A stretch of DNA of 64,000 nucleotides from an uncultured Micrococcaceae bacterium (GTDB taxonomy: Bacteria; Actinomycetota; Actinomycetes; Actinomycetales; Micrococcaceae). The position numbers were made by a program, and so were the translations under genes. The notes beneath the pieces are model-generated. The model was not told where the DNA came from and searched no databases. It worked only from the letters and a program-made list of their open reading frames with translations. Numbering within the stretch: the first letter of the stretch is position 1; every line of letters begins with the position of its first letter. Shown in pieces: positions 8,718 to 18,010 of this stretch. The DNA lies in assembly GCA_947502645.1 (NCBI GenBank), contig CANNAD010000001.1:372001-436000 (forward strand). The letters are read 5' to 3'.

Positions 8718-11700
8718 CTGACCTCGTAAGCTTCGCGTTCGGCTTGCGCCCTGAGTGCACCGTGCAGGTCGGCGCGGACCATGAGGTCCAGGAGTGCGGC
8801 GGTGGACGGGCTGTCCATGAGTTGCGCGATCGCCTTCCGGTGACCTTCATCCGCTGTGTAGAGCACTTCCTCCACGGTCACGGGGATGGATGGTGAGGTA
8901 TAGAAGTCGGCGGGGCCGTTGGCCATCGCTTCTTTTTGCATGCGTTCGTTTCCGAGCAGGTGCCGGTAGACGGACGAGACGGCGTTGACCTGGTCTTCGT
9001 CGCCGAGCCCTGAGCCTTCGAAGAGTTTGTTGATGTGTTCGATGAGGTCTTCGAACGTTCCCTGCCGGTTTTCGCGGACCATGGCGGAGCCCGACGCCGT
9101 CAACGGCTTCAGTTGCCCTGGCGCCCCGCTTTGGAGGCGTAGGTCGGCGGCTTCCTGGCGTTTCAGCGCGTAGTGGGTGAGGGCGACGTCGGACAGGTCC
9201 AGTGCCGCTGCTTTGGGGTCATTGTTCTTGATTACTTCGGAGAGGAGTTTGAGGTAGATCGCGAGTTTCTCTACCCGGGTGTCCCCGTAGTCGATGATTT
9301 GGGAGAAGAAGTCGTACGCGCGCCGGTAGGCTGCCGCGGTGGATCGAAATTCGTCCAGCCGTGCCAGTTCCAGTTCATCCCCGGAGGTCACTGCTTTGGT
9401 TCGCCGGTCCCAGTAGACGTCCCGACCGGCGTGCACGTGCGAGAACAGCCCGTTGTGGTTCTGCTGCTCAACCCACGCTCTGGCAACGGCGTCCACATCC
9501 GCGTCGTCGTAAATGTTCATGGCGTCCATTTTGGCGATCATGTCGTGGATGATGTCCGGGTCCGCTTCGCCTTCAATTTCGGCGTCCTCGTAGTAGGTCT
9601 GGAAGGCCTCGAGGATGGTTTCGGGTTCGTTGACGAAGTCCAGGACGTAGGTGGCGTCTTTGCCGGGGATGACGCGATTGAGTCGGGAGAGGGTCTGTAC
9701 GGCGGCGATGCCGGAGAGCTTCTTGTCCACGTACATGCCCACGAGCAGCGGCTGGTCAAACCCGGTCTGGAACTTGTTGGCCACGAGCATGAGTTGGTAG
9801 TCGGCGCTTTCGAAGGCCTGGGGCAGGCTGCGTCCGCGCAGCCCGGGGTTCATGGTGTGTTCGGTGAACGGGGTCGTCCCAGAGTCTGGGTCTTCCACTT
9901 CTCCGGAGAAGGCTACGAGCGCGGCGAGGTTCGTGTAGCCGCGGTCCTTGATGTAGCGGTCGACGGCGAGTTTGTAGCGGACTGCTTCCTTGCGGGATCC
10001 GGTGACCACCATGGCTTTGGCCCGGCCGGCCAGGTGGTGCATCACGTTTTCGCGGAAGTGCTCCACGATGACCTGGACTTTCTGGCTGATGTTGTGCGGG
10101 TGCAGTTTCACCCACTGCATCATTTCCTTGGTGCCTTTGTCCTTGTCCACTTCGGAGTCTGTGCCGTCGGCGTTCGCTTTCGCGATGCGGGCGGCCATCT
10201 CGTAGGTGACGTAGTTCTGCAGGACGTCGAGGATGAAGTTCTCTTCGATGGCTTGCTTCATGGAGTAGAGGTCGAACACCTGTTTCACGCCGTTGGCATC
10301 CGGGCGTCCGAAGAGGTCGATGGTTTTGGCTTTGGGTGTTGCAGTGAAGGCGAAGAAGGACAGCAGTTCGCTTCCGGCGCGGGTGGCCATGTCGGCGGCG
10401 AGGACGTCTTCGGTGGAGACTTCGGCGTCTTCCTCCATGCCCGCGCTGGAGAGGAGTTTTTTGAGTGAGCTGGCGGCGTCGCCGGATTGGGAGGAGTGCG
10501 CTTCGTCGGCGATGATCGCGTAGGTTCGCCCTTTCAGCCCTTTGTTTTCGCGGATCTCCGTCAGGGCGTGCGGGAAGGTTTGCAGGGTGACGCCGATGAT
10601 CTGTTTGCGTTTGAGCAGTGCGTCGGCGAGCTGTTTGGATTTGGAGGAGTCGGTGCCGTTGGTGATGGGCTGGAACACTCCCTGGACGGTTTCGAGCTGT
10701 TCTACTGCTTTTTGCAGTTGCCCATCCAGGACGGTGCGGTCACTGATGACGACGACGCCGTCGAACACTTTGGTGCCGTCCTCACGGTGGAGGGAGGCGA
10801 GCCGGTGGGCGGTCCACGCGATCGAGTCGGTTTTGCCGGAGCCGGCTGAGTGCTGGATGAGGTAGTTGTGTCCGGGGCCTTCGGCGCGTGCTGTGGCGGC
10901 GAGCTTGTTAACGCAGCGCCACTGGTGGTACCGGGGGAACCGGATGGATTGTTTGTAGTACTTTTTGCCGGTAATGAGGTCTTTTTCTTCATCGAACCGG
11001 TAGTGGATGAACTTACCGATGATGGTGAGCCATTCATCGGGGGTGAGGACATTGCGCCAGAAGTACGACGTCGGGCTGTCACCTTCCACGTGCGCGTTGC
11101 CGGCACCGTTGTTGTTGCCAGCGTTGAACGGCAGGAAGCGGGTGGAGGGGCCGTCCAGTTTGGTGCTCATGTGCACTTCCTGGTTGGAGACCACAAAGTG
11201 CACGAGGGCGCCGCGTCCAAAGCTGAGCAGGGGTTCGTTCTTGGGCGGGCGGTCGTGTTTGTACTGTTTGAGGGCGTCGTTGATGTTCTGGGTGAGGTCG
11301 GTTTTGAGTTCGATGGTGGCCATGGGCAGACCGTTGAGGAACAGCACCAGATCCAGGGACTTATTCGCGGAGGTTTTGGAGTAGTGGACTTGCCGCATGA
11401 CGCGCAGCCGGTTTTTGCCGTACCGTTCCACGGTCTTCTGGTTCAGGCCGTCCGCGGGTTGCGTCTGGAACATCCGGAACTTTGCGGGTGTGACGGCGAA
11501 TCCCTGTTTGAGCGCGTTGAGCGTTCCGCCGCCGTTCTGCGGGTCAGTGGCCATGACTTTCGCCAGACGGTCCAGGAGTTTGAGGGTGCCCTGCTTGTGG
11601 GCTGACTCGTTGGCACCGGGTTTGAGGACTTTGGCGAGCTCGTCCGGCTGCGTGTCCTGCAACCAGGCGAGGACGTCTCCGGGGAACAGTGCGCGCTCGC

Positions 11701-11797
11701 GGTCGTATTCGGTGTCATCAACGGAGTAGAGCCAACCGTTCGCGGCCAGGTGTTCGCAGATCTGTTTCTCGAACTCGATCTCGTGCTGAATCCCCAT
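8714..11797 (-). CDS. hsdR: Type I restriction enzyme, R (endonuclease/translocase) subunit
   Basis: A 1027-residue ATP-dependent motor and nuclease that cuts unmodified DNA after translocation as the R subunit of R2M2S1. The N-terminal nuclease region has the E-x-K signature in MATIELKTDL near residue 163. The SF2 helicase core follows: Walker A SAGSGKTDS near 320, DEAH box IIADEAHSSQ near 432, FTATPK (motif III), and motif VI-like QTLSRLNRVIPG. Length is normal and no frame break is seen. It begins 3 bp after hsdS and ends overlapping the MFS start. The operon order is M-S-R. Confidence 0.96.
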   Translation of the reverse strand: MGIQHEIEFEKQICEHLAANGWLYSVDDTEYDRERALFPGDVLAWLQDTQPDELAKVLKPGANESAHKQGTLKLLDRLAKVMATDPQNGGGTLNALKQGFAVTPAKFRMFQTQPADGLNQKTVERYGKNRLRVMRQVHYSKTSANKSLDLVLFLNGLPMATIELKTDLTQNINDALKQYKHDRPPKNEPLLSFGRGALVHFVVSNQEVHMSTKLDGPSTRFLPFNAGNNNGAGNAHVEGDSPTSYFWRNVLTPDEWLTIIGKFIHYRFDEEKDLITGKKYYKQSIRFPRYHQWRCVNKLAATARAEGPGHNYLIQHSAGSGKTDSIAWTAHRLASLHREDGTKVFDGVVVISDRTVLDGQLQKAVEQLETVQGVFQPITNGTDSSKSKQLADALLKRKQIIGVTLQTFPHALTEIRENKGLKGRTYAIIADEAHSSQSGDAASSLKKLLSSAGMEEDAEVSTEDVLAADMATRAGSELLSFFAFTATPKAKTIDLFGRPDANGVKQVFDLYSMKQAIEENFILDVLQNYVTYEMAARIAKANADGTDSEVDKDKGTKEMMQWVKLHPHNISQKVQVIVEHFRENVMHHLAGRAKAMVVTGSRKEAVRYKLAVDRYIKDRGYTNLAALVAFSGEVEDPDSGTTPFTEHTMNPGLRGRSLPQAFESADYQLMLVANKFQTGFDQPLLVGMYVDKKLSGIAAVQTLSRLNRVIPGKDATYVLDFVNEPETILEAFQTYYEDAEIEGEADPDIIHDMIAKMDAMNIYDDADVDAVARAWVEQQNHNGLFSHVHAGRDVYWDRRTKAVTSGDELELARLDEFRSTAAAYRRAYDFFSQIIDYGDTRVEKLAIYLKLLSEVIKNNDPKAAALDLSDVALTHYALKRQEAADLRLQSGAPGQLKPLTASGSAMVRENRQGTFEDLIEHINKLFEGSGLGDEDQVNAVSSVYRHLLGNERMQKEAMANGPADFYTSPSIPVTVEEVLYTADEGHRKAIAQLMDSPSTAALLDLMVRADLHGALRAQAEREAYEVS

Positions 11798-11800
11798 TGG

Positions 11801-13171
11801 TTACGCTGTCCCCTTGGCTAGCTGGTGGTCCCGAACATCGATCTTTCCCGTCACAGCAGCCGAAATCAATGCTGCCCGGCGTTCCTTCGAGAGTTTGATC
11901 GCCTCCTTCGCATCGGCAATAGCTGCGTCAATCTCGGCGGTCTCGTGGTCGAGGTAGTCGGCGATGCGTTGCTGCTCTTCGATTGATGGCACTGTCGTCT
12001 GGAATCGTCCAATGTCCCGAAGGCTTAACTGAATTTTCGTCCCACCGTAGGCCTGCTCATTCAGCTGTCTTTGACCCCAGTCGGCAAGGACACAGTATCC
12101 CAAGAAGCGCGCGTCCAGGGACTTAGAATTGGGTCGGACGAGTGCGACATGCTGACTAATGAACGCGCCTGTTTCCGCGCCACCGACTATCGCAACTGAT
12201 CCAAGGTAGGCGGTTATGGAGAAGAGCACATCACCACGACGAAGCCTTGATCTTTCACCCTCAGCCCCAAGTGGCACTGTGACATGTTGAGTACTGGCCA
12301 TATTGAGGTATAGAGAACCCCGAGTCATATTACCTATACGGATGAAAGGCGTTCCTTCGTCCGAATAGTAGCCTGCCCAGTCGCGGGACCCGCTCGTAAG
12401 AAACGTCGTATTCCGCTTCAACGCCAGAGCGGTCCAACTCACGGGAATCTCACCAAGCCACTCGATGCCGCTGTCCTTCATCGGCACGCTCGGGTCGAGG
12501 CCCTTGGTGACGGCTTGAGTGATAGTGGCAGCACGACGCTCGTTCAGAAGCCCAATGAGCTCGTTCTGGTCAGCAATGAAAGCGTCGATCTCGGCTGTCT
12601 CGCGGTCCAGGTAGTCCGCTATGACTCTCTGTTGCCAAAGTGGCGGACGGGGAACTTGGAATTTGCCAAGCATCGATCTGCTCACCCGATCGCGGGTGCT
12701 ACCTCGTACAAGTGACGATACCCATCCGAGGAAGTTTTGGGAGCTGATTGCGTAGTTGATGAACCTCGCGTCTTCGTTCTCTCCTGGCTTCAGAATGCAA
12801 ACGTCGACAGAGGTCAGCATTTTTACGCCCAGGTCCGGGGCGATGCAGCTGCGCCCTACTGGATCTCCCAAGCGGCAAATAAGGATGTCGCCGGGTTCTA
12901 CTTCAGTGCAATTCAAGTCGCTAAAGGTCTCGTCAGAAACATAACGGAAGCCTTGCTCCCTGTAGACCCCAACGCCCACATTGCCCGTCTGGATCAGCCG
13001 AACCCCGGAGTCCTGGATATATGGTGACTCTATCCAGTCACCATCGACGAAGGACTTTCTCCCAGAGTCAGAAAGTCGGGAGATAGGTGTGACCGTCCAC
13101 GAAATTGGAATTTCTCTGAGCCACTCAATTTCGCTGGGTTTGTACTCTGGGTACGGCTTCAGCCCTGTCAC
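11801..13171 (-). CDS. hsdS: Type I restriction enzyme, S (specificity) subunit
   Basis: A 456-residue specificity subunit with two target-recognition half-sites. Each is introduced by a near-identical motif (SEIEWLREIPISW at about 12 and SGIEWLGEIPVSW at about 240). Each ends in a conserved helical spacer (DRETAEIDAFIADQNELI, DHETAEIDAAIADAKEAI). It therefore reads a bipartite DNA sequence. The GTG at 13171 overlaps the hsdM stop as GTGA and is a better start than the longer frame to 13294. The recognition sequence cannot be predicted here. Confidence 0.94.
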   Translation of the reverse strand: MTGLKPYPEYKPSEIEWLREIPISWTVTPISRLSDSGRKSFVDGDWIESPYIQDSGVRLIQTGNVGVGVYREQGFRYVSDETFSDLNCTEVEPGDILICRLGDPVGRSCIAPDLGVKMLTSVDVCILKPGENEDARFINYAISSQNFLGWVSSLVRGSTRDRVSRSMLGKFQVPRPPLWQQRVIADYLDRETAEIDAFIADQNELIGLLNERRAATITQAVTKGLDPSVPMKDSGIEWLGEIPVSWTALALKRNTTFLTSGSRDWAGYYSDEGTPFIRIGNMTRGSLYLNMASTQHVTVPLGAEGERSRLRRGDVLFSITAYLGSVAIVGGAETGAFISQHVALVRPNSKSLDARFLGYCVLADWGQRQLNEQAYGGTKIQLSLRDIGRFQTTVPSIEEQQRIADYLDHETAEIDAAIADAKEAIKLSKERRAALISAAVTGKIDVRDHQLAKGTA

Positions 13172-15165
13172 GCCTTGACCGCTTCCAGTCGTGCGCGGAT
13201 GCGGCCGAGTACGGCGTCGAGGTCGGCGTCGATCTCCTCCAGAGACCTCGGCGCAACGTACTGGTAGAAGTGCCGGGTGAACGGAATCTCGCATCCGTCT
13301 TTGGTCTTGGACTCGTCAATCCAGGCGTCGGGCACAAAAGGCTTCACTTCGCGGTCGAAGTACTCGTGAATGTTCTGGTTCCACGGCACGTTCTCGGTGT
13401 CACGAAGATCGGAATCGGGTTCCGGGCGTCCCTTGGTATCCGTGCACACATCGGCGCTGTCGTCACGCTCGGACAGTGCGCCCATCAGGAACTTCAGCTG
13501 CGGTCCGGTCAGGGCGACAGACCCAGTAGTCAGCGTCTTCTTCAACTTCTTGGTGAACTCCGCACGGTTCTTCCACACCTCGCCGGTGTCCAGAGTCGCG
13601 AGCGTCGCACGCAGGGCGGCGGCGCCGTCGTCGTCCAGTTTGCTCAACTGCTTCGCTGCGAGCGCCGCATCAATTCGCTCGGCCGTGACGCTGAAGCTCA
13701 GCTTCAGCGGCCGCTCAACGGTGATGGTGCGGTAGAAGAAGTCCGTGGTGTTGAAGATTTTTGAGCGGTCGGACTCCTCGAACTCGCCATAGAGGTTCAC
13801 GATCGCGGAAATGTCCTCCGGCCCAAGCTCGTTGCGCTTGGACCCGAGGCCCTTGCGCATCTTGCGGAACAGCTTGGTGCCGTCCACCAACTGCACCTTG
13901 TTCTTCCGCTCGGCAGCCTTCTCCTTGGACAACACCCAGATATAGGTGCTGATCCCCGTGTTGTAGAACATGTCCGTGGGAAGGGCGATGATCGCTTCCA
14001 GGTAGTCCATCTCCAGGACCCACTTGCGGATTTCCGACTCCCCCGAACCAGCACCACCCGTGAAGAGCGGCGAACCGTTCAGAACAATAGCTGCCCGACC
14101 GCCCTTGGTGCCCTCAGACTTACGGCGCATTTTGGAGATCAGGTGCATCAGGAACAACAATGAGCCGTCCGAAACCCTCGGCAGGCCCGGACCGAAGCGG
14201 CCAGCAAAGCCGCGCTCCGCATGCTCCTCGCGGATGTGCTTCTCCTGCTTCTTCCAGTCCACCCCAAAAGGAGGATTGGAGAGGCAGTAATTGAACGTAT
14301 CGCCGTCGTGCCCGTCATTGAGCAGGGTGTCACCGAAAACAATGGCGTCCACCGATTGCCCCTTGATCACCATGTCCGCCTTGCAAATAGCGTAGGACTG
14401 CGGGTTGATTTCCTGCCCGGCGAGGGTGAGGCGCGCATTCGGGTTCATGGCCCGCAGGTGATCCTCCCCCACCGACAACATGCCGCCCGTACCCGCCGTC
14501 GGGTCATAAATACTGCGGACAATGTCCCGGTCCCGCAACTCCGCCTCATCGGCGTCAAAAAGGAGATCCACCATCAACTCGATCACCTCACGCGGAGTGA
14601 AATGCTCACCAGCAGTCTCATTGGACGCCTCCGCGAACTTCCGGATCAACTCCTCGAAGATGTGACCCATCTGCGCGTTATCCACCACATCCGGATGCAG
14701 ATCAATCTCGCTGAAACGCTGCGTCACCAGGAACAAGAGGTTCGAATCCTCAAGCTCCGCGATGCGCTCCTCGATCTTGTACTTCTCGAAGATGTCACGG
14801 ACGTTGTCACTGAACGAATTCACATACTCCGTCAGGTTCTCGCGGATGTTCTCCGGATCCCCCATGAGCGACTTCAGATCAAACCTGCTCGTATTGAAGA
14901 ACAAATGCGTGTGGCCAGCTTTGACCTTGAGCAGTGCGGGCCTGACCGGGAGACCCTGGGCCTTCGCCTCGCTGACGGTCTCCAGGACCTTGTCCTTGGT
15001 ATCCGCGAGCACGCAGTCCAGACGGCGAAGCACCGTGAACGGCAGGATGAAATCCCCATACTGGTGGCCCTTGAAGTTCCCGCGCAACAAATCCGCGATA
15101 CCCCAGATGAAAGATGCATGATTCTGCAAAGTACTACCGTCCCCAAGTCCTGACACTGGCGTCAT
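13168..15165 (-). CDS. hsdM: Type I DNA N6-adenine methyltransferase, M subunit
   Basis: A 665-residue modification subunit that methylates adenine within the site chosen by HsdS. An N-terminal helical HsdM domain (about residues 15-170) precedes the N6_Mtase domain. The latter has the AdoMet motif I DPTAGTGGML near 220 and the catalytic NPPF motif in LSNPPFG near 298. A C-terminal helical tail contacts S. It is the first gene of the operon, and its stop overlaps the hsdS start. The ribosome site of the ATG at 15165 is weak. All key residues are present, so the system looks functional. Confidence 0.96.
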   Translation of the reverse strand: MTPVSGLGDGSTLQNHASFIWGIADLLRGNFKGHQYGDFILPFTVLRRLDCVLADTKDKVLETVSEAKAQGLPVRPALLKVKAGHTHLFFNTSRFDLKSLMGDPENIRENLTEYVNSFSDNVRDIFEKYKIEERIAELEDSNLLFLVTQRFSEIDLHPDVVDNAQMGHIFEELIRKFAEASNETAGEHFTPREVIELMVDLLFDADEAELRDRDIVRSIYDPTAGTGGMLSVGEDHLRAMNPNARLTLAGQEINPQSYAICKADMVIKGQSVDAIVFGDTLLNDGHDGDTFNYCLSNPPFGVDWKKQEKHIREEHAERGFAGRFGPGLPRVSDGSLLFLMHLISKMRRKSEGTKGGRAAIVLNGSPLFTGGAGSGESEIRKWVLEMDYLEAIIALPTDMFYNTGISTYIWVLSKEKAAERKNKVQLVDGTKLFRKMRKGLGSKRNELGPEDISAIVNLYGEFEESDRSKIFNTTDFFYRTITVERPLKLSFSVTAERIDAALAAKQLSKLDDDGAAALRATLATLDTGEVWKNRAEFTKKLKKTLTTGSVALTGPQLKFLMGALSERDDSADVCTDTKGRPEPDSDLRDTENVPWNQNIHEYFDREVKPFVPDAWIDESKTKDGCEIPFTRHFYQYVAPRSLEEIDADLDAVLGRIRARLEAVKA

Positions 15166-15462
15166 CGCCAGCCGTCATCGTCGTTCCTGTTAGTTCCAAT
15201 GTGCATCGGATGTAAGATCTTTTACCCATGGGATGTTAAATCTCAATCATGTCCGCGAGCGGATTCCTGCAACCCATTCTCCTCGAACACGCGGCACCAC
15301 CTTCACCTTAACGGACCCGGCCCAGTCCGGCGTCGAAGCGTCGGGCCAAGAAGCCCACAAGTACGACGTACTCAATACGGTCGACGGGAAACTGATCTCG
15401 ATCACTGAGAGGCCAGAGCGGTATGCGGGGACAGAGGGTCAGGAGATAGCCGCGGCACCGGA
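15166..15462. other. hsd promoter region and unresolved sequence
   Basis: About 300 bp between hsdM and the antitoxin-like gene. A plus-strand frame from 15233 contains a protein-like stretch (around YDVLNTVDGKLISITERPER) without a good ribosome site. It then continues antisense into the next gene, so it may be a gene remnant. No toxin frame is visible downstream of the antitoxin-like gene on the minus strand. Confidence 0.4.
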
Positions 15463-15861
15463 TCAGGCTGCATTCACGTACGCACGGGCAGCTGCGAGCA
15501 CAGCCCGCGCGTTGCCGGCCGCAAGATACTCTATCGGGGTCTCATCATCCAATTGGGGATTCATGCCGAGGAACCAGGCCCGGGCGACGTAGGCATCGTC
15601 TGCTTCTTCGATCAGGGAAAACACATGGAATGCATCGCGCAGACGCCGCTCATCTTCCGTCTTCAGGGCCACAGTTGTCAGACCGGACTTCAACCAGCGC
15701 TCAATAGTGCGCACGTCCTTGACGAAAATCGCCGCCACGACGTGCTTCCCCAGCGCTGCAGCAAGGATGCGAAGCGCGTCGTTCTGGTCGCTGCTGACGG
15801 AGCGCACGTGCGCTCCGCGCTGCCGAGGTGCAACTGCGGGTGACGAGGTTGTCCGAGTCAT
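15463..15861 (-). CDS. ParS/MbcA/Xre-type antitoxin-like protein (orphan)
   Basis: A 132-residue protein whose last 55 residues fit the MbcA/ParS/Xre antitoxin C-terminal domain: a long helix with AWFLGMNPQLDDETPIEYL, then ARAVLAAARAYV. The central region (about 40-75) resembles an antitoxin_Xre-like helix-turn-helix. The ATG at 15861 is preferred over the longer frame from 15945. Such proteins usually sit just upstream of a RES-domain toxin, but the next gene on this strand is hsdM. It may be an orphan, act as a regulator of the hsd operon, or have lost its toxin. Confidence 0.65.
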   Translation of the reverse strand: MTRTTSSPAVAPRQRGAHVRSVSSDQNDALRILAAALGKHVVAAIFVKDVRTIERWLKSGLTTVALKTEDERRLRDAFHVFSLIEEADDAYVARAWFLGMNPQLDDETPIEYLAAGNARAVLAAARAYVNAA

Positions 15862-15982
15862 GTTCGCCTCCAGGCTGGGCAGGGGATCCCCTGCAGTGTC
15901 GTTCCTATGTCGCAATATTAGTACGATAAATGTCGTTGATCCCAACCTGATGCGTCATCAAAAGCGATAGACTTGTTCTCAA

Positions 15983-16067
15983 CTAACGTCCAAGCACGCC
16001 ACCGGTACCGTCGCTGTCCCGCCCGGTCTCGCCGTCGTCGTCGACCTCCCCCGGGTGAACCGCGCTA
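15983..16067. repeat. Direct repeat copy 1: gene 3'-end remnant
   Basis: This matches 19551-19643 in the same orientation over about 85 bp with some mismatches and one small gap (shared: cggtaccgtc, cccgcccgg, gccgtcgtcg, ggtgaaccgcgct). On the minus strand it encodes QSSSAVH, then GEVDDDGE, and stops, like the C-terminus of the small membrane protein at 19551-19880. Only the 3' end of that gene is present here. Confidence 0.75.
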
Positions 16068-16353
16068 GATGATTGAGTCCTAAAGGTGTGGCCACGTTCA
16101 ATCACCACTCACCCAAAGCCTTGTTAGGGTGGCGCTGGCCCACCGCGACGGCATCGCCTGCGGAATCATCGGGCGGGCCTTGCGCAGCGATCGCTTCGTC
16201 TATCTGACGCGTCGCCGTGACCGGATACTGCCTACGGATGGCCAGCCCCGGCCTGCAACAATGCGCTCCATTTCGCCCTTACACGCAAGCCGATCCGTCG
16301 TCGTGGCCGTTCTGTTCAAGACCCATGCCGTAGGCCGGTCGTACAGTGAGTCC
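16068..16353. other. Intergenic stretch without recognisable gene
   Basis: Holds an open plus-strand frame running into the VOC gene, but no ribosome site or recognisable domain. I see no RNA gene or clear hairpin. Confidence 0.4.
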
Positions 16354-16752
16354 ATGACATTGAAACTTGGCTTCATCGGCATCGTGACTCACGACATGAC
16401 GGCTTCCCTCGCCTTCTACCGCACCCTGGGTGTTCACATCGAGCAAGGTCAGGACGACGCACCCCACGTGGATGCGAAACTCAGCGACGGAGTGACACTC
16501 GCGTGGGACACAGTCGAAACGATCCGCGGCTTCGACCCGAATTTTGTTCCGGCAACCGGCGGACATCGCATCGCCCTCGCATTCGACAAAGGAACAGCCG
16601 CTGAGGTCGACTCGGCGTTCGCCGCCCTCATCAGCGCCGGATATACGGCGCACGTCGAACCATGGGACGCGCATTGGGGACAACGGTACGCAACACTGCT
16701 CGATCCCGATGGGAACTCCGTTGACCTTTACGCGGAGCTTGCCACGAACTGA
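16354..16752 (+). CDS. VOC-family (glyoxalase/bleomycin-resistance-like) protein
   Basis: A 132-residue vicinal-oxygen-chelate protein with two beta-alpha-beta-beta-beta units: LGFIGIVTHDMTASLAFYRTLG at the start, and a C-terminal half ending in YATLLDPDGNSVDLYA. The DPDGN-x-x-x-L motif is typical. The ATG at 16354 directly opens the first VOC strand, while the longer frame from 16129 has no domain. The gene ends in a 25-bp tail-to-tail overlap with an AraC-type regulator, a frequent neighbour. Substrate unknown. Confidence 0.85.
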   Translation: MTLKLGFIGIVTHDMTASLAFYRTLGVHIEQGQDDAPHVDAKLSDGVTLAWDTVETIRGFDPNFVPATGGHRIALAFDKGTAAEVDSAFAALISAGYTAHVEPWDAHWGQRYATLLDPDGNSVDLYAELATN

Positions 16753-17411
16753 CCCGGGCTCATGCCGACCAGGCGCTGGAACTCCCTCGAGAGATGCGAC
16801 TGGTCGGCGAAACCCGCGACAGCCGCCGCGGCCCCGATCGGAAATCCGCGCCGCAAAAGCCCCTGGGCGTGACGTGCACGCTCGAGGCGCACAAGGGTAG
16901 CGTACCCGTAACCGAAGGTCCCGAGCATGCGCCTCCGGAAAGAGCGCTCAGACCCACCAAGCTCTGCTACGACGGATCCCGCTGACACCGCCCCAGCAGC
17001 CGAACAGCGCACGGCGTCGGGCCAATGGCTTGCTCCCGCCGCCCCCACCGCAATAGACGTCAAAGCGATGGTCGAGTTAAAACCCTCCGACAACGGGATC
17101 ATCGCATCGCGCAACAGATTAGCGCGGGCGCCTTGTACGAGGTCTTCGAGCGGCACGAGCTGGTCAGCGATCTCGTTGAGCCCAAGGTTCAGCAGATGAC
17201 CGGCACGCCCTGGGGGCAATCTGAATCCAAACGATCCATTTTCTCCATCACCCTCGGACAAGATCCGCCGCGTGGACGGACCGGCCACAAACATACGGCC
17301 CTCCCGCACGATCAGGTCGACACAGCCATCCGCCGAAACGACCGTCCCACCCATGTTGTTGATCGAGCGCCAGAGCGCGGCGCCATGAAACAGGCGAGAC
17401 TCGGAATACAC
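16728..17411 (-). CDS. AraC-family transcriptional regulator
   Basis: A 227-residue regulator with an N-terminal sensing region of the DUF6597 type (about 1-110, VVSADGCVDLIVREGRMFVAG) and a C-terminal double helix-turn-helix (about 145-225). In the latter, SERSFRRRMLGTFGYG and AGFADQSHLSREFQRLVGMSP are the two recognition-helix segments. It overlaps the VOC gene 3' to 3'. Its targets are unknown. Confidence 0.85.
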   Translation of the reverse strand: MYSESRLFHGAALWRSINNMGGTVVSADGCVDLIVREGRMFVAGPSTRRILSEGDGENGSFGFRLPPGRAGHLLNLGLNEIADQLVPLEDLVQGARANLLRDAMIPLSEGFNSTIALTSIAVGAAGASHWPDAVRCSAAGAVSAGSVVAELGGSERSFRRRMLGTFGYGYATLVRLERARHAQGLLRRGFPIGAAAAVAGFADQSHLSREFQRLVGMSPGQFVASSA

Positions 17412-17459
17412 CCCGCCATTCTCTCAGCAACACGTTGCTAGCCGATTACTCCGTAGCGT

Positions 17460-17768
17460 CTACGCGTTCTCAAGCTCGGCGATAACGATCTTCGTCTGCC
17501 CCATCATCACTTGCACTTGCTCTGGCCTGCTGAGGAGATCGCTCATATTCTCAGGGATGATCTGCCAGCTCACCCCGAAGCGGTCCTTGCACCAGCCACA
17601 CTGCTCCGACTCTGGAACGTGGGAAAGCAATGACCAGTAATGATCTATCTCCTCCTGGTCACCGCACGTGATGACAAAGGAGATCGCTTCGCTGATAGTA
17701 AAGGCGGGACCGCCATAGGCGAAGCACGATCTCGGCTGATGAGGAAGGGCCGGCATACTTTGTGGCAC
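17460..17768 (-). pseudogene. Truncated PhnB-like VOC protein
   Basis: From about residue 20 the frame matches the second half of PhnB/3-demethylubiquinone-like VOC proteins (GPAFTISEAISFVITC, CGWCKDRFGVSWQIIPENM). These are normally about 150 residues long. The usual first half (ITPCLWF-type strand and iron/metal ligand) is missing upstream, where the sequence instead reads MPQSMPALPHQPRSCF. I conclude that the gene lost its 5' half; the remaining piece may be untranslated. Confidence 0.7.
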
Positions 17769-17791
17769 CAGCCCCTCCTCTGCCCTATGTG

Positions 17792-18010
17792 CTAGTGATT
17801 CGCACGGTCCTTGGGGGGCAATGATGTCCCCCCAGAAAAGTCACTGCCGCGCCTAACTACGACGTAGACCAATAGGAGCCAAGCTATCAGCCCCACCAGC
17901 CCTGCTAGTGCCACCTGCGAGAATGCTCCGAGGGACGCCGGGAAATTCACCACAATGATCGGCACAGCGATCAAAAATAGTAAGCTCCAAGTCCTAGCTG
18001 AATGGCTCAT
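17792..18010 (-). CDS. Small membrane protein coupled to a secreted protein gene
   Basis: A 72-residue protein with two hydrophobic segments (about 8-25 and 29-50) and a short polar cytoplasmic or external tail. The ATG at 18010 overlaps the stop of the upstream gene as ATGA, and its own ribosome site is weak, so it is probably translated by coupling. No family is recognised. The fixed pairing with a secreted cysteine-rich protein suggests a partner, for example a protective or anchoring protein; this is inference only. Confidence 0.6.
   Translation of the reverse strand: MSHSARTWSLLFLIAVPIIVVNFPASLGAFSQVALAGLVGLIAWLLLVYVVVRRGSDFSGGTSLPPKDRANH

Noticed and set aside
9173-10468. 431-residue plus-strand frame inside hsdR
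   Set aside because: It is antisense to a full-length HsdR with complete motifs, and its composition (Val/Gly/His-rich) is that of a GC-rich shadow frame.
15233-15592. Plus-strand frame with a protein-like middle
   Set aside because: No ribosome site, and its second half is antisense to the antitoxin-like gene; recorded only as unresolved sequence.
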